A DNA stretch of 64,000 nucleotides from Collinsella sp. An268 (GTDB lineage Bacteria; Actinomycetota; Coriobacteriia; Coriobacteriales; Coriobacteriaceae): assembly GCF_002159765.1 (NCBI RefSeq), contig NZ_NFJH01000001.1, positions 358,749 through 422,748 on the forward strand. The letters are read 5' to 3'. Both the position numbers and the translations under genes were made by a program. Below the pieces are notes generated by a model. The model had not been told where the DNA came from and did not search any database. It saw only the letters and a list, made by a program, of their open reading frames with translations. Shown in pieces: positions 18,926-27,356 of this stretch (positions are counted from its first letter, which is position 1; each line of letters starts with the position of its first letter).

Positions 18926-19477
18926 CTACTCGTCGAAGGTGAGGTTCTTGAGCGCGGCAAAGGGGTTGTCGTCGCTCATGACGCGCTCCTCCTCGGCGCG
19001 CACGGCGCAATCGCAGGTCTCGCGGTTGAGATTGGCGCCGCAATGGGGGCAGAGCCCCTTGCAGTCGGGCTGGCAGAGCACGACGAAGGGCGTGTCCATC
19101 ACCACGGCGTCCGACAGGGGCTCGGCAAGGTCGACGACGCGGTCCTCGGGCAGGACCTCGAAGTCGTCGTCTTCGCCCGGCTCCTCCGGCTCGCGAAAGA
19201 GGTAGTACTCCTGGATCTCGCTCGCGATGGTGAAATGCGCCGGGTCGAGGCAGCGGTCGCACGTACCGGTCACCTCGGCGCGGACCATCCCCGAGAGCAG
19301 GACGCCGTCGCCCGTATGGGTGAAGACGACGTCGTAGGAAAGACCGTCATCGAGCGCGAACTCCTTCTCGCCCACCTCGTAGGTGGAGACGGGGACCGTC
19401 CCTGCAACCTGCCAGCTGTCGCCGGGGTTCTCCAGATGGTCGGCGAGCTCGATGCGCACCGGATCCGTGAACGCCAT
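18926..19477 (-). CDS. yceD: YceD/DUF177 family protein
   Basis: A 183-residue YceD-type protein, which in other bacteria is linked to 23S rRNA accumulation and is almost always encoded just upstream of rpmF. It has the family Cys pair TCDRCLDP near residue 74, an acidic middle, and a C-terminal extension with additional Cys (CQPDCKGLCPHCGANLNRETCDC, about 133-157) suggesting zinc binding. The ATG directly follows the preceding gene's stop (3 nt), and there is no strong ribosome site, so translation is probably coupled. Confidence 0.9.
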   Translation of the reverse strand: MAFTDPVRIELADHLENPGDSWQVAGTVPVSTYEVGEKEFALDDGLSYDVVFTHTGDGVLLSGMVRAEVTGTCDRCLDPAHFTIASEIQEYYLFREPEEPGEDDDFEVLPEDRVVDLAEPLSDAVVMDTPFVVLCQPDCKGLCPHCGANLNRETCDCAVRAEEERVMSDDNPFAALKNLTFDE

Positions 19478-19479
19478 GA

Positions 19480-19983
19480 TCAGTACCCGTTCGTGAGACC
19501 GGGGGCGCTCGCGCTCTCGGTCAGCTGCTGACGGCAGCGCGCGACGGTGCCGGTAAGGCTCTTGAGGTTCTCCTCAAGGTGCGTGAACACCTGCTCCGCG
19601 TAATCCTCCGCCGCATAGCGCGTATCGCGCTCGTACTGGTCGGCGCGGGCGCGGATGTCCTCGGCCTGCTGCTGGGCCAGGCGCACGATCTCCTGCTCGC
19701 CGGCGATGGTGAGCGCCTGCTGCTGCGCGTCGGCCACGATGGAGTCAGCCTGAGCGGTCGCCGAGGAGAGCAGCTCGTCGCGCTCGCGCAGGATGCGCCG
19801 AGACTTCTGCCACTCCTCCGGATAGCTCATGCGGATCTCGTCCAAGATGTTGAAGAACACCTCGGTCTCGATAACCTTGAACTGCGCGTTCTTGCCAAAC
19901 GGGGGCTTAGCGTCCTCGATGATGCCCTCGAGCTCGTCGACAAGGCTCTCGATGCGCTCGCCAGGAAGGGGTTCGCCCGGCAT
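19480..19983 (-). CDS. Coiled-coil protein of unknown function, DivIVA/AtpF-like
   Basis: A 167-residue highly helical, charged protein rich in Gln, Ala and Glu, with a probable continuous coiled coil from about residue 65 to 155. No membrane segment or enzyme motif is present. The N-terminal VDELEGIIEDAKPPFGK region resembles DivIVA-like or cell-division-associated proteins only loosely. I start at the ATG at 19983 because AAAGGAG lies 5 nt upstream; the frame is open further. It lies between coaD and yceD and is likely co-transcribed. The function is not recognised. Confidence 0.75.
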   Translation of the reverse strand: MPGEPLPGERIESLVDELEGIIEDAKPPFGKNAQFKVIETEVFFNILDEIRMSYPEEWQKSRRILRERDELLSSATAQADSIVADAQQQALTIAGEQEIVRLAQQQAEDIRARADQYERDTRYAAEDYAEQVFTHLEENLKSLTGTVARCRQQLTESASAPGLTNGY

Positions 19984-20043
19984 CCCGTCTCCTTTCATTG
20001 GGTACGTATCAAGCTCTGATACTACCACATATGGTCGAGGTGG

Positions 20044-20541
20044 CTATTTAAAGCGCTCTTTGAGCGCCTGAGCGACACAAGCCGGCACGAAGAGCTCCAC
20101 GTCGCCGCCGCACGAGGCGATCTGGCGCACCGCCGAGGATGAGAGGTAGCCGAACTCGGGGCTGCTCATGACGAAGATGCTCTCGAGCGACGCGTCGAGC
20201 CGATAGTTGAGGTCGGCCTGCTGCAGCTCGTACTCGAAGTCCGTCATAGCCCTGAGCCCCTTGACCACCGCGCCGGCGCCCACCTCGCGCGCGAAGTCGA
20301 CGAGGAGCCCCGTGAACGGCAGGACCTCCACCCCGTCGAGCCCCTCGAGCGCCTCGCGCGCGAGGGCGACGCGCTCATCGAGCGAGAAGGTGGTGCCGAC
20401 GCCGTTCTTGCCGAGCGACGCCGCGACCGCAACCGTCACCCGGGGGCAGAGCCGCCGCGCGCGGCGCACGACATCGAGGTGCCCGTACGTAATGGGATCG
20501 AACGTGCCCGGCACGAGCACATGCGTGATGCTGGAATCCAT
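20044..20541 (-). CDS. coaD: Phosphopantetheine adenylyltransferase
   Basis: A 165-residue nucleotidyltransferase that converts 4'-phosphopantetheine and ATP to dephospho-CoA. The nucleotide-binding motif is GTFDPITYGHLD (12-23) with TYGH as the T/HxGH element; SSSAVRQIA near 127 is the second ATP-binding motif. The ATG at 20541 lies 4 nt after the rsmD stop, with GAGGAG inside the end of rsmD. The rsmD-coaD pair is a widespread arrangement. Confidence 0.96.
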   Translation of the reverse strand: MDSSITHVLVPGTFDPITYGHLDVVRRARRLCPRVTVAVAASLGKNGVGTTFSLDERVALAREALEGLDGVEVLPFTGLLVDFAREVGAGAVVKGLRAMTDFEYELQQADLNYRLDASLESIFVMSSPEFGYLSSSAVRQIASCGGDVELFVPACVAQALKERFK

Positions 20542-20545
20542 ACCC

Positions 20546-21163
20546 TCACTCCTCACCGGCGACCGGCGCCGTCCCCTGACCGTTGTCCCCGCCCCCGAAT
20601 CTCAGCAGGTCCACCCCGCAGATGCCATAGCGCTTCTCTCGCAGGACCTCGAAGCCCTCCGGCCGGGCGCCGCAATCGCGCGCCGCGTGCTCGTGCACGG
20701 CGAGCGCCCCGGGCGCGAGGGCGCCCCGCTCCCGCAGATGCCCCAGGAGCTCCTCGACGGGAGCGGCGCCCATCGCGTAGGGCGGGTCGAGGAGCACCAG
20801 ATCGAAGGGGCCGCCGAAAACGCGGCCGCGCGAAGCCTGGGCGAGCACGTCGCCGCACACGACGCGCGCCTCCGACGGGGTGGCGCCCATCTGCGCGAGG
20901 TTCTTGCGGATGAGCTGAGCGGCGCCCCGGTCGGCGTCGTAGATGAGGGCGAAGGCGGCGCCGCGCGAGAGCATCTCGATCGCCAGCGCGCCCGAGCCGC
21001 CGAAGGCATCGAGCACGCGCGCGCCGGCGATGCCCTCGGGCAGGGCCGCATCGATCATGGAGGCCATCGCCTCGCGCACGCGATCGGTGGTGGGACGCGT
21101 CACGTCCGACCCCGCGGGCTCGAGGAGCCTCCTGCCCCGCCATCTGCCACCAACGACCCTCAT
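20546..21163 (-). CDS. rsmD: 16S rRNA (guanine-966-N2)-methyltransferase RsmD
   Basis: A 205-residue SAM-dependent methyltransferase that modifies G966 in the 30S subunit. It begins MRVVGGRWRGRRLLEP, has the SAM-binding LDAFGGSGALAIE near residue 48, and the catalytic DPPY in VLLDPPYAMG near 125. A longer open frame exists upstream but overlaps recG in another phase. The ATG at 21163 overlaps the recG stop as ATGA, indicating coupling. Confidence 0.95.
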   Translation of the reverse strand: MRVVGGRWRGRRLLEPAGSDVTRPTTDRVREAMASMIDAALPEGIAGARVLDAFGGSGALAIEMLSRGAAFALIYDADRGAAQLIRKNLAQMGATPSEARVVCGDVLAQASRGRVFGGPFDLVLLDPPYAMGAAPVEELLGHLRERGALAPGALAVHEHAARDCGARPEGFEVLREKRYGICGVDLLRFGGGDNGQGTAPVAGEE

Positions 21164-23322
21164 CCGCCGCTCACCTCTCTCAACACGTCTCCGTAACGCG
21201 CCACGACCTCGGCGCGCAGCGCCGCGTCCTTTGGATCTTCGAGCGCCGGCGATCGCGCGAGCAGGTCCTCGGCGTCGCCGTGCGCCGCCTCGATGAGCTC
21301 GACGTCGGCCTCGAGGTCCACAAACCTGAGCGTAACCCCGCCGCTCTGCCTGAAGCCGAGGATCTCGCCCTCGTGGCGAAGCCGGAGGTCGAGCTCGGCC
21401 AGCGCAAAGCCGTCCTCGGTCCTCTCGAGGGCGCGCAGGCGCTCCTCGGCACGCGAGCGGGAGCCCGCGGCCCCCTGCATGATAACAAAGCACCGGCCCG
21501 GGAGCTTCCCGCGTCCCACGCGGCCGCGCAGCTGATGGAGGGTGGCGAGGCCGAAGCGCTCGCCGTTCTCGATCACCATGACGGTGGCCTCCGGCACGTC
21601 GACGCCCACCTCGATCACCGTCGTCGAGACGAGGATCTGCACCGCACCCGTGCGGAACGCCGCGAGCGCGGCATCCTTCTCGGCGGCGGGCATGGGCCCG
21701 GTGAGCGAGGCCACCTGCGCCTCGGGAAAGACGCGGGCGATCTCTGCCGCCTCGGTCGCCACATCGTGGAGCGGCGCGCGGGAGCCCTCCCCCTCCCCTG
21801 AGCCCCAGCCCGTCGCATCGTCGAGGGTGTCGCCCTTGTCGGAACGGTCGACCAGGGGGCAGACGACGTAAGCGCGCTCGCCCGCCCGGAGCGCCTCCCG
21901 GATCGCGGTGTAGGCGATGTCGCGGTTCGCGTCCGTGAGCACCTTGGTGGAGACGCCGGCCCCGGGCACGGGGCGGCGGCGGATGATGCTCGCGTCAAGA
22001 TCGCCGTAGACGGAGAGGGCGAGGGTGCGCGGGATGGGGGTCGCCGTCATGACGAGAAGATCGGCCCCCGGCCCCTTGGTGCGGAGCGCCCCGCGCTGCC
22101 CCACGCCAAAGCGGTGCTGCTCGTCGATCACGACGAGTGTGAGGCGCCGGAACGCGACGTCGTCGGAGAGGAGCGCCTGGGTACCGAAGGCAACGCTCAC
22201 CGTCCCCTCGCGGAGCCCCCTGGTTCCGGCGGCGCGCTCGGGGGCGGGGGTGGAGCCGGTTATGAGCGTCCACGAGATGCCGGCCGCGTCGAGAAGCGGC
22301 CCGCATTTCTGCGCGTACTGCTGTGCGAGCACGCCTGTGGGGGCCATGACGGCCGTCTGCGTCCCCGTGTCGGCGGCAGCGGCCAGGGCGACGCAGGCGA
22401 CGGCGGTCTTGCCGGTGCCGACGTCGCCGAGCAAGAGCCGGTTCATGACGCGGGAGCCGTCGGCCATATCGGCGAGTATCTCCTCGCAGGCCCGCTCCTG
22501 CTCGTCCGAGAGCGCAAACGGCAGCGCCGCGCGCAGGCGGGCGACGTGCGAAGCGGGGGTGTGCGCGACGGGGGTCACGCCGAGAAGCCCGTCGCGGTTG
22601 CGGAGTCTGAGCGCGAGCTGCAGGAACAGAAGCTCGTCGTAGGCGAGCCGCGAGCGCGCCGCCCCGCGCTCGGCGGCGTCGTTGGGAAAGTGGATGGCGC
22701 GAAGGGCCCGTCCCTCGCTCATGAGTCCCCGGCGCGCCCTGAGCCCGGCGGGCACGGGGTCGCAGGTCACCAGCGTCCTCTCAAGGGCACCGGCGACGAT
22801 GCGCCGCATCCACGCGACGGAGATCCCCTCGCCCACGGGGTGCACCGGAACCATCGACCCCGCGAGCGCGTCTCCGTCGAGCTTCTCGAAGTGCGGTGCG
22901 GTCATGCGTTTGAACCCGTAGGAGAACTCGACCTTGCCGATGAGCGCGAGCCGGTCTCCGGGGGCGAGCTGCTGCGCGAGCCACGGCTGCTTGAAGAATG
23001 CCGCCTCGAGCACACCCGTCTCGTCGACGAGCGAGACCTCCACAACCGTGAGCCGCGGGCGCGGCCGCTTGAGCGTTACGCGGTCTACCACGGCGACGAT
23101 GGTCGCCACCTCGCCGAGCGGCGCAGCCTCGATGGTCAGGGCATGCGTGAAGTCGAGATAGCGGCGCGGCACATGCAGGAGGAGGTCCCCCACCCGCTCG
23201 ATGCCGAGCCGACGGAGGGCCTCCTCACGGGTACCGGAAACATATTTGAGCCGGCTGACGTCATCAGCGAGCAGATGCGTCGCGGCGAGTCTCAGCGACG
23301 TGGAAGCGATTCCTGCGGCCAC
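21160..23322 (-). CDS. recG: ATP-dependent DNA helicase RecG
   Basis: A 720-residue superfamily-2 helicase that remodels stalled forks and branched DNA. The wedge/OB domain (about residues 50-200) precedes the helicase core, with motif I GDVGTGKT near 300, the RecG-typical DEQH box in VIDEQHRFGVGQRG, TATPIPRT, and the C-terminal QLRGRVGRG. The GTG start at 23322 follows AGGGG closely, so the exact start is less certain than the identity. It lies 15 nt after the FakA-like gene. Confidence 0.95.
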   Translation of the reverse strand: MAAGIASTSLRLAATHLLADDVSRLKYVSGTREEALRRLGIERVGDLLLHVPRRYLDFTHALTIEAAPLGEVATIVAVVDRVTLKRPRPRLTVVEVSLVDETGVLEAAFFKQPWLAQQLAPGDRLALIGKVEFSYGFKRMTAPHFEKLDGDALAGSMVPVHPVGEGISVAWMRRIVAGALERTLVTCDPVPAGLRARRGLMSEGRALRAIHFPNDAAERGAARSRLAYDELLFLQLALRLRNRDGLLGVTPVAHTPASHVARLRAALPFALSDEQERACEEILADMADGSRVMNRLLLGDVGTGKTAVACVALAAAADTGTQTAVMAPTGVLAQQYAQKCGPLLDAAGISWTLITGSTPAPERAAGTRGLREGTVSVAFGTQALLSDDVAFRRLTLVVIDEQHRFGVGQRGALRTKGPGADLLVMTATPIPRTLALSVYGDLDASIIRRRPVPGAGVSTKVLTDANRDIAYTAIREALRAGERAYVVCPLVDRSDKGDTLDDATGWGSGEGEGSRAPLHDVATEAAEIARVFPEAQVASLTGPMPAAEKDAALAAFRTGAVQILVSTTVIEVGVDVPEATVMVIENGERFGLATLHQLRGRVGRGKLPGRCFVIMQGAAGSRSRAEERLRALERTEDGFALAELDLRLRHEGEILGFRQSGGVTLRFVDLEADVELIEAAHGDAEDLLARSPALEDPKDAALRAEVVARYGDVLREVSGG

Positions 23323-23337
23323 ACCCCTGACGCTACC

Positions 23338-25005
23338 TTACTCGATCGAGAAGATAACGGGATACAGCGGCTGCTCGCCACGGTGCGCGTCGATCTCGAG
23401 GTCGGGCTGCGCCTCCTCGATGGCGGCAAGCAGCTCCTCGAAGGCGGCGTCGTCCATATCGGAGCCGGCGAGGATGGTGAGCGAGTCGCCCTCCTCATCC
23501 TCCTGCATGCGGTTGATGCAGTCGAGCGTGACCTGCTTGACGTCGGAGCCGACGATATCGATCGAGTCGTTGATGATACCCATGACGTCACCGGCGTGGA
23601 TGGGGGTGCCGTCGGATGCGGCGGAGTCGCGCACCGCCGTGGTGATCTCGCCGTCGCGGACCTCGGCGGCGGCCTCGGTCATCGCGTCGAGGGCGTCCTC
23701 GAACGAGGAGTCCGGCAGCACGGCGAAGAGCGCGGAGAACGCCTGGGGGACCGTCTTGGTGGGCACGACGGCGACGCGCTTGTCCTCGGCTGCGCTCGCG
23801 GCGGCCTCGGCCGCCATGCGGATGTTGCCGTTGTTGGGAAGGATGATGACGGCCTCGGCGTTAACCTTGTTGACCGCTTCGAGCAAATCGGCCGTCGAGG
23901 GGTTCATCGTCTGGCCGCCCGAGACGACGACGTCGACACCGAGAGAGCTCAGGATCTCCGCCTCGCCGGAACCGGCGGCGACGGCGACGTAGCCCAAGGG
24001 CTTCGCCGGCTCGGCGGCAGCCTCCTGATCGGCGTGGATCTTGGCGGTGCGGTCGTGCGCCTCCATCTCCATGTTATGGATGAAGACCTCGTAGATCTGG
24101 CCGAGCTTGAGCATGTGCTCGAGTACGAGGTTCGGCGTGTTGGAGTGCACGTGGATCTTGTAGTCGGGATACGCGCCGACAAGCAGCTCGCAGTCACCCA
24201 TGGAGGCGAGGAACGCCAGGCACTCGTCCTCGTCAAACGGGGCGTCGGCCTTGAAGAGGAACTCGTTGCAGTACCGGTACTCCGAACCCTCCCAGTCGTC
24301 GTTCGCCTCGATCTTCACGCGGTCGAGCGCGCCCTCGCGGGCGGTCTCGGCACCGGCGTCGAACGTGGTGGAGAAGTCATCGTTTGCATGCCCCTCGCGC
24401 CCGAGCGCGGCGTTGACGAACGCCTCGAGGAAGATGGCGAAGCCGAAGGCACCGGAGTCGACGACGCCGTTCTCCTTCAGCACGGGGAGCAGGTCCGGCG
24501 TGCGGGCGACCGACTGGTAGGCCTCGACCACGACGGCGTCGAGCGTGTCCTCCACCGAGTCGCGCGCCTTCTCGCACGCATCGGCGCGCGTGGAGATGTC
24601 GCGGAGCACCGTCAGGATGGTGCCTTCGACGGGCTTGCGCACCGCCTTGAAGGCGACCTTGACGGCGCGGCGGAGCGCGGCGGCAACATCGGAGGCGCTC
24701 GCCGGGTCGGTGGCGCCCACGAGGCCCTCGGCCACGCCGCGCAGGATCTGCGAGGTGATGACGCCGGAGTTGCCGCGGGCACCCATGAGCGACCCGTGGG
24801 TTATGGCGCCGGCGATGGCCTCCATATCGGCGTCGGCGGGAAGCGAGGAGAGCTCCTTCACCACCGAGGCGAGCGTAAGCGACATGTTGGTGCCCGTGTC
24901 GCCATCCGGCACGGGAAAGACATTGAGCTTGTTGATTTCCTCTGCGCTGTCAGACACGGCCTTGGCCGCAATCGGGAAGCAGGTGCGAACGGTTTTGGCG
25001 ATCAT
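23338..25005 (-). CDS. fakA: DhaL/DAK2-domain protein, fatty acid kinase subunit A-like
   Basis: A 555-residue protein of the YloV/FakA family. The N-terminal DhaL domain has the nucleotide/Mg motif PVPDGDTGTNM (31-41) and the HGSLMGARGNSGVI motif. The C-terminal half (about 330-555) is the family's characteristic domain with VDVVVSGGQTMNPST and ILPNNGNIRMAAEAA. In Firmicutes FakA works with a DegV-type FakB to phosphorylate exogenous fatty acids. No fakB gene is visible here. The Asp23 gene upstream is the usual neighbour of this family. Confidence 0.88.
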   Translation of the reverse strand: MIAKTVRTCFPIAAKAVSDSAEEINKLNVFPVPDGDTGTNMSLTLASVVKELSSLPADADMEAIAGAITHGSLMGARGNSGVITSQILRGVAEGLVGATDPASASDVAAALRRAVKVAFKAVRKPVEGTILTVLRDISTRADACEKARDSVEDTLDAVVVEAYQSVARTPDLLPVLKENGVVDSGAFGFAIFLEAFVNAALGREGHANDDFSTTFDAGAETAREGALDRVKIEANDDWEGSEYRYCNEFLFKADAPFDEDECLAFLASMGDCELLVGAYPDYKIHVHSNTPNLVLEHMLKLGQIYEVFIHNMEMEAHDRTAKIHADQEAAAEPAKPLGYVAVAAGSGEAEILSSLGVDVVVSGGQTMNPSTADLLEAVNKVNAEAVIILPNNGNIRMAAEAAASAAEDKRVAVVPTKTVPQAFSALFAVLPDSSFEDALDAMTEAAAEVRDGEITTAVRDSAASDGTPIHAGDVMGIINDSIDIVGSDVKQVTLDCINRMQEDEEGDSLTILAGSDMDDAAFEELLAAIEEAQPDLEIDAHRGEQPLYPVIFSIE

Positions 25006-25036
25006 GGGCGGTTTCTCCGTAGTTCTAACCCGAGCG

Positions 25037-25393
25037 TTAGCTCAGCCGGTTCTTGAGGGCCTCGATATGGATGCCCACCGTAAGCTGGGCGGGATCGATC
25101 TGGGCAATCTCCTGCAGGGTGAAGGCGACGGCACTGGTGAGGTTCTCGCACACCGACTTCATGTTGACGCCGTTCTCGAGCACCACGTGCAGATCGACGC
25201 GCAGGCCCTGCTCGTCGCTCTTGACGAGCACGCCCTTGCGCATGCGCTCGTTGGCGCTCAGGCGCACGGCGTCGGCACCCTGGAGCTGCTCGTCCATGCC
25301 CACGACACCGTAGCAGGAAAGCGCGGCGTAACCCGCGATATCGGCAATGACGTCATTGGAGACGCTGAGTGTGCCGGTGATGATATCTGACAC
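25037..25393 (-). CDS. Asp23/Gls24 family envelope stress protein
   Basis: A 118-residue Asp23-family protein (Gls24/YloU). Family features are the IADIAGYAALSCYGVVGM segment and the hydrophobic VDLHVVLENGVNMKSVCENL region near the middle. Such proteins are abundant, often membrane-associated through partners, and linked to cell-envelope homeostasis. I prefer the GTG at 25393, which has AGGAG 5 nt upstream, over an ATG nine codons further up with no ribosome site. It is likely co-transcribed with the FakA-like gene (gap 31 nt). Confidence 0.88.
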   Translation of the reverse strand: MSDIITGTLSVSNDVIADIAGYAALSCYGVVGMDEQLQGADAVRLSANERMRKGVLVKSDEQGLRVDLHVVLENGVNMKSVCENLTSAVAFTLQEIAQIDPAQLTVGIHIEALKNRLS

Positions 25394-25444
25394 GAGATCT
25401 CCTAACTGATGCTGAGGCATCGATACGTGGGATTGACCTACCGT

Positions 25445-25474
25445 ATCTTACTACGACGCAGTGCACCAGCGCAA
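25445..25474 (-). promoter_or_regulatory. Sigma-70-like promoter of the asp23-fakA-recG run
   Basis: On the minus strand TTGCGC (25469-25474) and TAAGAT (25445-25450) are 18 nt apart, about 52 nt upstream of the Asp23-family GTG start. Confidence 0.5.
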
Positions 25475-25482
25475 AAAATGCA

Positions 25483-25522
25483 GGGATAAAATGAGGGGCC
25501 GCCCGCACGCGCGGACGGCCCC
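25483..25522 (-). terminator. Rho-independent terminator after the ABC exporter genes
   Basis: On the minus strand a 12-bp GC-rich stem (25511-25522 with 25495-25506, one G-U pair) with a 4-nt loop is followed by TCATTTTATC. It lies 26 nt after the stop of the second exporter gene and just before the asp23 promoter. Confidence 0.75.
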
Positions 25523-25547
25523 AAAACCGTGCAGACTCCCTCGGCCC

Positions 25548-27356
25548 CTACTCCTCGGGCTCCTCGGCAAACTGGCTGTTGTAGAGCTCGGCGTAGAACC
25601 CGCCCTGCGACAGCAGCTCCTCGTGGCGACCGGACTCCACGATATCGCCGTCGCGCAGCACCAAGATCTTGTCGGCGTTGCGGATGGTGGAGAGCCGGTG
25701 GGCGATCACGAAGCTCGTGCGGCCCTGCATGAGGGCGTCCATGGCGCGCTGGATGCGCTCCTCGGTGCGCGTGTCCACGTTGGAGGTCGCCTCGTCCAAG
25801 ATGAGGATGGGGCGGTCGGCGATGAAGGCGCGCGCGATGGTGAGGAGCTGCTTTTGCCCCTGGCTCACGTTGGACGCGTCCTCGTTCAGGCAGAAGTCGT
25901 AGCCTCCCGGGAGCGTGCGGATGAAATGGTCCGCAAGCGCCGCCCGCGCCGCGGCCTCGACCTCGGCGTCCGTCGCCTCGGCGCGCCCGTAGCGGATGTT
26001 CTCCCTGATGGTGCCCTCGAAGAGCCACGTGTCCTGCAGCACCATGCCGAAGTTGGCGCGCAGCGCATCGCGGTCGAGCGCGCGGATGTCGACGCCGTCG
26101 ACGGTGATGGAGCCCGCATTGACGTCGTAGAACCGCATGAGGAGCTTCATGAGCGTGGTCTTGCCCGCGCCGGTGGGACCCACGATCGCCACGGTCTGGC
26201 CCGGCTCCACCTCGCAGGTGAAGTCGTGGATGATGGTCTTCTCGGGCACGTAGCCGAAGCGCACGTGCTCAAACGAGACCGCGCCCCGGCAGCGCGCGAG
26301 CTCGCGCGGCTCCGCCACCGGCTCCTCCTCGGGGCCGTTCAGGAACTCGAACACGCGCTCGGCGGCCGCAGAGAGCATCTGGATCATGTTGGACACCTGC
26401 GTGAGCTGCGTGATGGGCTGGGTGAAGTTGCGCACGTACTGCATGAACGCCTGGATGTCGCCCACGGTGATCTGCCCGGCGACCGCGAGGAACGCGCCGA
26501 CCGAGACCACGGCGACGTAGGCGAGGTTCGCCACGAAGTTCATGATGGGCTGCATGAGGCCGGAGAGGAACTGGCTCTTCCACCCCGCATGGTAGAGGCG
26601 GTCGTTCTCGATATCGAAGTCGGCGACCGCGCGCTCCTCGCGGTTGAAGACCTGGATGACGCTCTGCCCCGAGAAGCTCTCCTCCACGATGCCGTCGACG
26701 AGGCCGAGCAGCGCCTGCTGCTGGCGGAAGTAGCGCTGGGACGAGCGCACGACGATGACGACGAGGACGAGCGAGACCGGGATGGTGAGGAACGTGATGC
26801 CCGCGAGCTGGAGCGATACCGAGACCATCATGACCGTCACGCCGATGAGCTGCGTGAGCGATGTCACGACCTGCGTGACGCACTGGTTGAGCGACTGCCC
26901 GACGGTGTCGACGTCGTTGGTGATGCGCGACAGCACGTCGCCGACGCTGTTGGTCTCGAAGTACCCGAGCGGCATGCGGTCGATCTTCTCGACGATCTCA
27001 CGGCGCATGCGGTAGCACACGCGCTGGGTGAGCCCCGTCATGAGGAAGCCCTGCAGAAGGTTGAAGAAGGCGGACGTGACGTACAGGCACATGAGCCCCG
27101 CGAGGATGTAGGCGATGCCCTCGAAGTCGATGGACCCCGCGCCGGCGAGCTTGGCGGTGAAGCCCTCGAAGAGCTTGGTGGTCGCCATGCCGAGAACGCG
27201 CGGCCCCACCACGTTAAAGACGACCGAGGCGATGGCGCATCCCAAGGACACGAGGAGCGCCAGACGCTCATGGGCGATATAGGCGATGAGACGGCGGATG
27301 GTGCCGGAGAAATCCTGGGCGCGCTCGGAAGCGGGCCCCCTGCGCGGGCCGGGCAT
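25548..27356 (-). CDS. ABC exporter half-transporter with canonical ATPase site (heterodimer subunit 2)
   Basis: A 602-residue fused membrane/ATPase protein. Six transmembrane helices (about residues 25-320) precede the nucleotide-binding domain, with Walker A GPTGAGKTT, signature VSQGQKQ, and Walker B ILILDEATSNVD, which keeps the catalytic Glu. Its ATG overlaps the upstream exporter gene's stop (ATGA). A pair of unequal half-transporters with one canonical and one altered ATPase site is the pattern of heterodimeric exporters such as BmrCD and TM287/288, which expel drugs or lipids. The substrate cannot be read from the sequence. Confidence 0.9.
   Translation of the reverse strand: MPGPRRGPASERAQDFSGTIRRLIAYIAHERLALLVSLGCAIASVVFNVVGPRVLGMATTKLFEGFTAKLAGAGSIDFEGIAYILAGLMCLYVTSAFFNLLQGFLMTGLTQRVCYRMRREIVEKIDRMPLGYFETNSVGDVLSRITNDVDTVGQSLNQCVTQVVTSLTQLIGVTVMMVSVSLQLAGITFLTIPVSLVLVVIVVRSSQRYFRQQQALLGLVDGIVEESFSGQSVIQVFNREERAVADFDIENDRLYHAGWKSQFLSGLMQPIMNFVANLAYVAVVSVGAFLAVAGQITVGDIQAFMQYVRNFTQPITQLTQVSNMIQMLSAAAERVFEFLNGPEEEPVAEPRELARCRGAVSFEHVRFGYVPEKTIIHDFTCEVEPGQTVAIVGPTGAGKTTLMKLLMRFYDVNAGSITVDGVDIRALDRDALRANFGMVLQDTWLFEGTIRENIRYGRAEATDAEVEAAARAALADHFIRTLPGGYDFCLNEDASNVSQGQKQLLTIARAFIADRPILILDEATSNVDTRTEERIQRAMDALMQGRTSFVIAHRLSTIRNADKILVLRDGDIVESGRHEELLSQGGFYAELYNSQFAEEPEE

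Noticed and set aside
22114..25056. 980-codon plus-strand frame opposite recG and the FakA-like gene
   Set aside because: It is an antisense shadow; both minus-strand genes show full family motifs.
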